From contig CP064963.1 of the NCBI GenBank assembly GCA_016699165.1, forward strand, positions 558,001-622,000: 64,000 nt of DNA, given 5' to 3'. Below, piece by piece: positions 8,606 through 14,828 of the stretch (position 1 is its first letter; each line of letters opens with the position of its first letter). The stretch is from Candidatus Melainabacteria bacterium (GTDB lineage Bacteria; Cyanobacteriota; Vampirovibrionia; Obscuribacterales; Obscuribacteraceae). The notes below the pieces were generated by a model. The model made no database searches. It worked only from the letters and a program-made list of their open reading frames with translations, and was not told the origin of the DNA. A program made the position numbers and the translations under genes.

Positions 8606-10579
8606 GTGGCATACTTCAGTCAAATGTCAATATTTGCCGACACCCAAGCCAAAAGACAAGAACTCTTTCTGCGACATCTCGTCAATTCGCTGCACGAGCG
8701 CGCCATTTTTGCCGTAGACGAAAAAGGGATGATAACCACCTGGAGTAATGGTAGTCAAAATCTCTTGGGATATGACGAAGAAGAAATTCTAGGAAAACAC
8801 CTATCCATTTTTTTTGATCAATCCACACAAGGCAAAAACACCGCTCAAAAAGATCTTGAAGATGCCTCAAGTGCAGACTCCACAATAGTTGAGCACCAGT
8901 TAACCCGCAAAAACACAAGTCAATTTCATGCCAGTTTAAAATACGATCTTTTGCAGGACGATTCAGGCAATAAAGCTGGATTTGCTGTCTTAATCGAAGA
9001 CTTGACTGAGAAGAAAGATGCGCAAAAGAACAAATTCGAGCTTAAAAAATTAGAAGACACATTCAATTCGCTCGTTTCGGCAGTGAAAGACTATGCCATA
9101 TTTTTAATTAGTCCTGAAGGTATAATTCTCACCTGGAATGAAGGCGCCCAGCGGGCTAAAGGCTATAGTGCCGATGAAATTATTGGCCGTCACTTTTCCA
9201 CTTTTTATACTCAGCACGACAAAGATCGCAATCACCCGCAATTCGAGTTAGAGCAAGCGATTAAGGACGGTCGCTACGAGGAGGAAGGATGGCGAATTCG
9301 CAAAGACGGCACGCCTTTTTGGGCAAACGTGACGATAACTCCTATTCTTGATTCGGAAAGAAACCACAAAGGATTTATTAAAGTCACTCGCGACTTGAGC
9401 GAGCGCAGAGAAATTGAAGCCAACCGAGCAGCACTTGCAAAAGCGGACGAAACCTTCGACATGCTTGTGGCAGCAGTAAAAGACTATGCCATTTTTCTTT
9501 TGAGTCCAGAAGGAAATATTCTAACCTGGAACGAAGGCGCCAGACGAAACAAAGGATACACGGCAGAAGAAATTGTCGGATGTCATTTCTCCACTTTTTA
9601 CACCAAAGAATCAGTTGAGAGTGGCCACCCCGATTGGGAATTAGAGCAAGCTATCGCCAAAGGTCAGTATGAAGAGGAAGGCTGGCGGGTAAAAAAAGAT
9701 GGAACTCAGTTTTGGGCGAGCGTTTCAATCACTGCTATCTTTGATCGTACAGGAGTTCTCACTGGATTTGTAAAAGTTACGCGCGATTTGACAGAGCGTA
9801 GAGAAGCAGAACTGGGACTTAGAAAAGCAGTCATAGAAGCAGAAAGCGCACGTGATGAAGCAGAGCGCGCAAATAGATTAAAATCAGAATTCGTTGCCAC
9901 CATCTCGCATGAAATTCGCACTCCCATGAGTGGATTAATCGGCTTAGCCGAATTGTTGATGCACGAACCGGACCACGCTGAGTTGCCTGAAATGGCACAA
10001 CGCATGTTTAAATCATCGAGAAAATTGCTTGATGTTTTAAACAGTCTGCTTGATTTTTCTAAATTAGAATCGGGAAGAGTTTTGACAGAAAACATCTCCT
10101 TTTCACCAAGGGCTGTTTTGCAAGAAGTAGTAGGATTGGTATCACCCTTGGTTCAAGCAAAAAGTTTGGCACTCGAAACTGTTATTTCCAAAAACGTCCC
10201 TGAGCAGATATTTGCCGACGAAGTAAAAGTGAGACAGGTTCTAAACAATTTGCTTCACAATGCAGTTAAATTTACAAGCAAAGGCAAAATCAGAATTAAA
10301 ATCGACCGTCTCGAAATGGAAGGTAATGACTCTATTAGTTTTTCTGTTAAAGATACTGGCATTGGTATCAGAGAAGAGCACAAAAGTATGATGTTTGAGC
10401 CTTTTGTACAAGCAGATCCTTCCTTCACCAGAAAATTTGGTGGCACAGGACTTGGACTTTCAATTTGTCGCCACTATGTAACTCTGATGGGCGGCTCAAT
10501 TAGTCTGGAGAGTACCGAAGGAAAAGGATCTACATTTAGTTTTACAATTCCAGTAAAGGCAAATTCATTCAATGAATGA
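8606..10579 (+). CDS. PAS-PAS-PAS sensor histidine kinase
   Basis: The protein has 657 residues and no membrane segment, so it should sense a cytoplasmic signal. PAS1 spans about residues 25-140, PAS2 150-275 and PAS3 280-405. PAS2 and PAS3 are close copies (for example VKDYAIFL and EGWRxxKDGTxFWA in both). HisKA follows with the phospho-acceptor His435 in ATISHEIRTPMSG. The HATPase domain has N-box NNLLHNAVKF, G1 DTGIGI and G2 GGTGLGLSI. There is no attached receiver; the next gene overlaps the stop by 8 bp and encodes one. The GTG at 8606 or the ATG at 8624 may be the start, and neither has a strong Shine-Dalgarno sequence. Confidence 0.92.
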   Translation: MAYFSQMSIFADTQAKRQELFLRHLVNSLHERAIFAVDEKGMITTWSNGSQNLLGYDEEEILGKHLSIFFDQSTQGKNTAQKDLEDASSADSTIVEHQLTRKNTSQFHASLKYDLLQDDSGNKAGFAVLIEDLTEKKDAQKNKFELKKLEDTFNSLVSAVKDYAIFLISPEGIILTWNEGAQRAKGYSADEIIGRHFSTFYTQHDKDRNHPQFELEQAIKDGRYEEEGWRIRKDGTPFWANVTITPILDSERNHKGFIKVTRDLSERREIEANRAALAKADETFDMLVAAVKDYAIFLLSPEGNILTWNEGARRNKGYTAEEIVGCHFSTFYTKESVESGHPDWELEQAIAKGQYEEEGWRVKKDGTQFWASVSITAIFDRTGVLTGFVKVTRDLTERREAELGLRKAVIEAESARDEAERANRLKSEFVATISHEIRTPMSGLIGLAELLMHEPDHAELPEMAQRMFKSSRKLLDVLNSLLDFSKLESGRVLTENISFSPRAVLQEVVGLVSPLVQAKSLALETVISKNVPEQIFADEVKVRQVLNNLLHNAVKFTSKGKIRIKIDRLEMEGNDSISFSVKDTGIGIREEHKSMMFEPFVQADPSFTRKFGGTGLGLSICRHYVTLMGGSISLESTEGKGSTFSFTIPVKANSFNE

Positions 10580-10934
10580 CAAACTCATACTAGTGGTTGA
10601 AGACGATGAAGACTTGCGTTATCTTGCCAAACAGCAATTTAAAAAAATTGGTTTGAATGCAGAAACAGCCACAGACGGGCAGGATGCACTTAATAAACTA
10701 AAAGAAAAAAAATATGACCTCATTTTGATGGATGTAATGATGCCAGTTCTAAATGGTGTGAATGCCACCATACAAATTAGAGAATCAGAAAAAAATAGCA
10801 ATAACCACATTACAATAATTGCCATGACTGCAGTCTCTGATAAAGAGCGTTGTATAAGTGCTGGAATGGACGACTATATTTTCAAGCCTATAATGCTTGA
10901 CACTCTAAAAGCCCTTGTATCTAAGTGGCTTTAG
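10572..10934 (+). CDS. Single-domain response regulator (CheY-like)
   Basis: This 120-residue receiver domain has the acidic pair in VVEDDEDLR, the phosphorylation site Asp54 in LILMDVMMP, the switch Thr in IAMTAV and the conserved Lys105 in IFKPI. There is no output domain, so it acts by protein contact or as a phosphate relay. It overlaps the 3' end of the PAS kinase gene by 8 bp and is surely its partner. A rho-independent terminator follows directly. Confidence 0.93.
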   Translation: MNDKLILVVEDDEDLRYLAKQQFKKIGLNAETATDGQDALNKLKEKKYDLILMDVMMPVLNGVNATIQIRESEKNSNNHITIIAMTAVSDKERCISAGMDDYIFKPIMLDTLKALVSKWL

Positions 10935-10938
10935 TTTC

Positions 10939-10963
10939 AGGCAGTGGGTCTGACTGCCTTTTT
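10939..10963 (+). terminator. Rho-independent terminator after the kinase/receiver operon
   Basis: A 7-bp stem AGGCAGT/ACTGCCT with a seven-base loop is followed by a T run (10959-10963). It starts five bases after the receiver stop codon. It also covers the last bases of the small minus-strand HhH gene. Confidence 0.85.
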
Positions 10964-11147
10964 AAACTTGGCCACTGGCATTCTCACGCACTAATTTTCC
11001 AATATCTTCACCCGCCCCCTCGACCGCCCTGGCGCCCTGAAGATAGGCTTTGGCTTTATATGGGTTTTCTCCAAGAATATTTAAGAGCAAGCCGGTTTCG
11101 CGCAAGGCACTTGCTATTTCATATTTGTCATGTAAAGCCCCAGACAC
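10962..11147 (-). CDS. Stand-alone helix-hairpin-helix protein like the N-terminus of DNA polymerase X
   Basis: From the GTG at 11147 the product is about 61 residues. EIASALRETGLLLNILGENPYKAKAY followed by QGARAVEGAGEDIGKLV matches the N-terminal 8-kDa-type HhH domain of bacterial PolX, as I remember that family. A full PolX is about 570 residues; here the frame stops after this one domain and the neighbouring DNA has no polymerase. GGAGAGGGA lies about nine bases before the GTG. An open frame extends up to an ATG at 11207, but the extra residues do not look like the family. It may be a real single-domain DNA-binding protein or a gene remnant. Confidence 0.6.
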   Translation of the reverse strand: MSGALHDKYEIASALRETGLLLNILGENPYKAKAYLQGARAVEGAGEDIGKLVRENASGQV

Positions 11148-11191
11148 TGAAATAATCCCTCTCCACCCGTATTTTCTTAGAATATAAGCTG

Positions 11192-11207
11192 ATGGGGAAT
11201 TCCCCAT
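11192..11207. repeat. 16-bp perfect palindrome carrying a start codon on each strand
   Basis: ATGGGGAATTCCCCAT is its own reverse complement. It gives an in-frame ATG to the beta-helix gene on the plus strand and to the HhH frame on the minus strand. It could be a shared operator between the two divergent genes if both start further inside (11240 and 11147). Confidence 0.5.
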
Positions 11208-12493
11208 TGCCCAAAAACTTCTTTTTGACCAAAATTGGTATGGCGAGTAGTGGAGTTATATACAGTTTGCAGAATGCTCATGAGTCTTTCGAGTCTCAGC
11301 AATTAGCTTTGAATACTACAAATGTCTCTTCTGACTTCGATCCATTTTCGGACGTCAGGTTCGCTCGCGCTGATTACACCTCTAATCCGTTTACCTACAT
11401 TGCGCCAAATAAAGCCAATCAGCCTTTTAATTTCAACATTACAAACCCATACGGTCCTCAATACGAAAATCAATACACACCAGATTTAGACCCAGAAGAC
11501 ACAGTTGACGCCCCTCCAGGTCCTGAATTAACAGACCAGAGCAAACCGACAGTCACAGTTCGCCGAGGCGAAAGCATTCAGCGAGCAATTGAGCGTGCAC
11601 CCGATGGGGCGATAATCAGCGTAGAAGCTGGTGTCTACAACGAAAAGATAAAATTCAATCGAGACAACATTACGCTCAGAGGCGAAAAGGGCGCGATCAT
11701 GGACTTTCAAGGTGTTGACAGCTCAGATGGTGCCATTAGAATCGAGAACAGAAATAACATTACGATTTCGGGATTTGAAATAAAAAACATAACTGGCAAA
11801 TATACTCCGACCGCCATTGCAATTGACGGCGTGAGCAATAATATACGCATTTTAAATAACGACATTCACCACGTAGACAGTAGCTCAAACGCTCATGCCA
11901 TATCGGTTTACGGTCGCAAATCAACGCCAATACAAAATATCGAGATCGCAGGAAACAAGGTTCACGATCTGAAGCTTGGATCTAGTGAAGCAATTGTTGT
12001 TAACGGCAACGTAGATGGATTTAAAATTACAGATAATCAGGTCTATAATTCAAACAATATTGGCATAGATGTTATCGGAGGCGAAAGGGTCGGTCAAGGC
12101 AGCGATCGCGCGCGCAACGGACTGATAGCTCGAAACAATGTCTATAATATAACCAGTGCTGATAATCCGAAATATCGATCAGGGTCGGCTGCAGGGATTT
12201 ATGTCGATGGTGGCATTGACATAAAAATAGAAAACAATATAGTTCAGAACTCAGATTATGGCATCGAAATAGCTTCTGAAAGAAAAGACTTTAATGCAGA
12301 GCGTATAACCGTTCGCAACAACGACCTTGCACGAAACCGGCTGGCTGGAATCTCTCTTGGTGGAGGTAATTCTTCCAATGGCGGCATTACAGATAGTATC
12401 ATCGAAAACAATAGGTTAACTGACAACAGACGCGGCATCTGGCGCCAGAACAATATTGGGCAGATAGAAATAAGAGACAATATGGAGTCTTGA
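11192..12493 (+). CDS. Right-handed parallel beta-helix (pectin-lyase-like) protein
   Basis: The product is up to 433 residues; an internal ATG at 11240 is an equally good start. Residues 1-110 are a polar linker with no clear signal peptide. From about residue 115 the sequence VTVRRGESIQRAIERA and GAIISVEAGVYNEKI is the NosD/polysaccharide-lyase-type beginning of a beta-helix. Many asparagine-rich PbH1 coils follow (NNITISGFEIKNITG, NNIRILNNDIHHVD, RGIWRQNNIGQIEIRDN). The fold often serves as a carbohydrate lyase or a surface protein. No catalytic residues can be assigned, so the role is open. Confidence 0.8.
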   Translation: MGNSPLPKNFFLTKIGMASSGVIYSLQNAHESFESQQLALNTTNVSSDFDPFSDVRFARADYTSNPFTYIAPNKANQPFNFNITNPYGPQYENQYTPDLDPEDTVDAPPGPELTDQSKPTVTVRRGESIQRAIERAPDGAIISVEAGVYNEKIKFNRDNITLRGEKGAIMDFQGVDSSDGAIRIENRNNITISGFEIKNITGKYTPTAIAIDGVSNNIRILNNDIHHVDSSSNAHAISVYGRKSTPIQNIEIAGNKVHDLKLGSSEAIVVNGNVDGFKITDNQVYNSNNIGIDVIGGERVGQGSDRARNGLIARNNVYNITSADNPKYRSGSAAGIYVDGGIDIKIENNIVQNSDYGIEIASERKDFNAERITVRNNDLARNRLAGISLGGGNSSNGGITDSIIENNRLTDNRRGIWRQNNIGQIEIRDNMES

Positions 12494-12572
12494 TTTAGAA
12501 TCAGCGTGGCATACACCCGCTTTAATTCGGTTTTTTCAGCAAAGAGCATCTATTTTTAAAAGATGGCGACAC

Positions 12573-13349
12573 CTAACTCTGGCTGGCAGGAATATTTCGT
12601 CTTTTGCGCACTTGATGGGGATTTTTGCTTGTCGCTTCTTCCAACCGCTTTGCGTCTTCTTCTCCACCAAGTTTTTTCATAATTTGATATCTATAAGTGT
12701 AGGCAAAAAGAGCTGCAATTGGGGTTCCAAAGCAAACAATCACGCCTAATGCATACGTGGCAGCTAGAATCCAGTTAAGCTGCTCTTGCAGCCCAGTTAT
12801 TGGCTGGGATAACTCTTTTATCGGCTGACTCAAATCAGCCACGGGTGGATACATTTTGTCCAGTTGTGCTTCAATGTGTCCCATGCGTTTTTCTACCGAG
12901 GAAATGTCACCGCTCACGCCACCAATTTGACCTTGCACCTGTTGCATATCGCTTCGAACATCTACCATTGGCTTGTGCAAGCCTGCAATAGGTGCTTCAA
13001 GACGCATCATTTGCTTTTCTAAGTGAACAACTTTTTCCTGAATACTTGTGATGGGCTTAAAGATCCATTTGAATGGATTCAAGTCACCAACTGTAAAACC
13101 TTTCTTTTCTTTAAAAGCTTCTTTATCAACTTCCACCCCAGGAATTTCATTAACGCCGTCGATCATTTTATTGTCAGCATTTTCTTGTTGAGCTTTTAAT
13201 TTCTCAATTTTGGCCGGGTCTTTGAGCGAGGTGGTCATCTCATTAGCCATATCGTTGCTTTCATCTTTTGCAAAAGAAGACGAATAGCAAACAGTTGATA
13301 GCAAAAGAGCAAGTGACACACTTAAAAAGATTGAGTTTGAACGTCTCAT
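12573..13349 (-). CDS. Secreted coiled-coil protein with C-terminal membrane anchor
   Basis: I do not recognise this 258-residue protein as a named family. Residues 1-28 are a signal peptide ending SSSFA. A charged segment and then a long coiled coil (about 85-190) follow. It contains short repeats with regularly placed prolines such as LEAPIAGLHKPM, YPPVADLSQPI and LSQPITGL. One transmembrane helix lies at about residues 192-218 and is followed by a basic tail, so the bulk should sit in the periplasm. GGGAG precedes the ATG by six bases. The next gene downstream on the same side of the envelope is an RlpA protein 51 bp upstream of it, suggesting a cell-envelope context. Confidence 0.7.
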   Translation of the reverse strand: MRRSNSIFLSVSLALLLSTVCYSSSFAKDESNDMANEMTTSLKDPAKIEKLKAQQENADNKMIDGVNEIPGVEVDKEAFKEKKGFTVGDLNPFKWIFKPITSIQEKVVHLEKQMMRLEAPIAGLHKPMVDVRSDMQQVQGQIGGVSGDISSVEKRMGHIEAQLDKMYPPVADLSQPIKELSQPITGLQEQLNWILAATYALGVIVCFGTPIAALFAYTYRYQIMKKLGGEEDAKRLEEATSKNPHQVRKRRNIPASQS

Positions 13350-13400
13350 GACAGGCTCCCAGAACAGAGGTCTGTTATTTGCTTAGCATGACTCTATAAA

Positions 13401-13862
13401 TTAATGTATAGCCTCAGATTCGCCTTTAGCTACCTGAGCCTTAGGCTTGTAAAAAACCTTTGCTATTCCCGTAATTCCAAGTTTTCGGGCAGCCGCTTTA
13501 GACAAGTCGAGCACCCTATTCTTTTTAAAAGGACCTCTATCATTAACAACGACATCGACTTCTTTTCCGTTACTTGGATTTGTCACTTCGAGCTTGGTAC
13601 CAAAAGGCAATGTTCGATGTGCGCATGTCATCTCGTTTTGATTAAAAGTATCGCCTGACGCTGTTTTGCGTCCGTGAAATTTGCCACCATAATACGAGGC
13701 TATGCCTTTTAACTTTTTATCTACTCTAAGGGCGCTTCCTATGCGCTTTCCCCAGCTTTTCTTTTCAGGCGTATCGGGTCCTGCAAATGCAGGCTGATAT
13801 AAAAATTGTGCAATAACGCACGCGGCGGCTAAAGCCATTGATTCTTTCTTAAACATAATCAT
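13401..13862 (-). CDS. rlpA: RlpA-like septal/cell-wall protein (DPBB domain)
   Basis: The 153-residue protein has a signal peptide (about residues 1-27, ending PAFA) and one double-psi beta-barrel domain. Diagnostic motifs are GIASYYGGKFHGRKTASG, MTCAHRTLPFGT, VVVNDRGPF (the catalytic-type Asp) and RVLDLSKAAARKLG. RlpA proteins cut or bind denuded glycan strands, often at the division septum. There is no SPOR domain, and the protein ends soon after the DPBB, so it is a short form. The start is either the ATG at 13862 or the one at 13856; neither has a strong Shine-Dalgarno sequence. Confidence 0.88.
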   Translation of the reverse strand: MIMFKKESMALAAACVIAQFLYQPAFAGPDTPEKKSWGKRIGSALRVDKKLKGIASYYGGKFHGRKTASGDTFNQNEMTCAHRTLPFGTKLEVTNPSNGKEVDVVVNDRGPFKKNRVLDLSKAAARKLGITGIAKVFYKPKAQVAKGESEAIH

Positions 13863-13893
13863 TAACCGTTTTAATATGCTGTTCTATGTTGAG

Positions 13894-14172
13894 TTAGATA
13901 GCACTTTTCATCAATTGAAGCGGCTTGTGATATTTAGCTTCGAAGCGTTTGCGAAATTCTTGTAATTGCTTTGCATTCAAATGAGTGCAATTTGTGCACC
14001 AGATTTGCTTTTGCGCCTTAACTGAAAGTAGCTTCATAAGCTGATCTTGACGCATACCAGAAAATGAAATACCTAATTGGTGAATATTTGATTTGGATAA
14101 AGTCGAAATTAAAGAACCATGTGTAACACCAATATCGGGGAATTCGCGGACAAAGCGGCCATGTGAGGTCAT
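13894..14172 (-). CDS. Hypothetical protein, 92 aa, weakly supported
   Basis: I see no family. The text has a spaced pattern of leucines and NxxxLGIS / CTNCTHLNAKQLQEF that is faintly like one or two leucine-rich repeats, so this may be the 3' remnant of an LRR gene. There is no ribosome binding site at the ATG at 14172, and its 5' end overlaps the open region before the divergent thioredoxin-like gene. If it is not a gene, 13863-14219 is 357 bp of non-coding DNA in which I see nothing else. Confidence 0.3.
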   Translation of the reverse strand: MTSHGRFVREFPDIGVTHGSLISTLSKSNIHQLGISFSGMRQDQLMKLLSVKAQKQIWCTNCTHLNAKQLQEFRKRFEAKYHKPLQLMKSAI

Positions 14173-14219
14173 GCGGTGATATAACGGTATTAGATATGGT
14201 CTTAATAGAGATTAGATCT

Positions 14220-14828
14220 ATGCCAAAATCAAAAATATCAATTGCAATAGCTTGTCTCCTCTGGGCGATCTCCATTGGTCTTGGTCTTTATTTACTCATG
14301 AATCATGAGACTACACCAGGCGCTCCACCAAAAGCGCCACCAATCAAATTTCCCAAAGACACCAAGTTAAAATTGAGCTCGGACAAAGACACGCTTGTGA
14401 TGTTCGTTCATCCGCAATGTCCCTGCACCAAAGCAAGTTTAAAGCAGTTAGAGCCTTTATCCTTAAATCCAAACTTAAGTATCCAACTGGTCCATTTCAA
14501 GCCAAGTACAAAACCTGAGGGCTGGAAAGAAGAATGGCAGCTTGATGATTGGACAAAACAAAGAACAGTTCAAGTTATAGAAGACTCAGATGGTGTTGAG
14601 GCCAAACGCTTCGATGCTAAAACGTCAGGACAGACATTTTTGTTTGATCCAAGTGGAACCCTTTTATTTCACGGAGGTATCACCGCTGCTCGAGGTGTCA
14701 CAGGCGACAGTGTCGGTTTTGACAATTTGGCAAGCGTCTTAGCTCGAGTCAAAACCTCAAAAGCTCACGATCTAAATTTAAAAAAATCGCTTGTTTTTGG
14801 ATGCAACTTACTAAATGAACGAAACTAA
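14220..14828 (+). CDS. Membrane-anchored thioredoxin-fold (RedB-like) protein
   Basis: From the ATG at 14220 the product is 202 residues. One N-terminal transmembrane helix (about residues 7-25) precedes a periplasmic thioredoxin-like domain. The motif MFVHPQCPCTKASL has a Cys-Pro-Cys where thioredoxins have CxxC. SGQTFLFDPSGTLLFHGGI forms the cis-Pro/strand region of the fold. The same HPxCPC pattern occurs in proteins annotated as RedB in other bacteria, often beside sensor kinases (recalled, not checked). The stop lies 14 bp inside the hybrid kinase gene, so the two are translationally coupled, and it may be the redox- or metal-sensing partner. Confidence 0.75.
   Translation: MPKSKISIAIACLLWAISIGLGLYLLMNHETTPGAPPKAPPIKFPKDTKLKLSSDKDTLVMFVHPQCPCTKASLKQLEPLSLNPNLSIQLVHFKPSTKPEGWKEEWQLDDWTKQRTVQVIEDSDGVEAKRFDAKTSGQTFLFDPSGTLLFHGGITAARGVTGDSVGFDNLASVLARVKTSKAHDLNLKKSLVFGCNLLNERN

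Noticed and set aside
9706..10095. A 129-codon minus-strand frame inside the PAS kinase gene
   Set aside because: Antisense shadow of the conserved PAS3 and HisKA domains.
12102..12109. GCGATCGC, the cyanobacterial HIP1 octamer
   Set aside because: It is the only copy I noticed in the window, so there is no enrichment.
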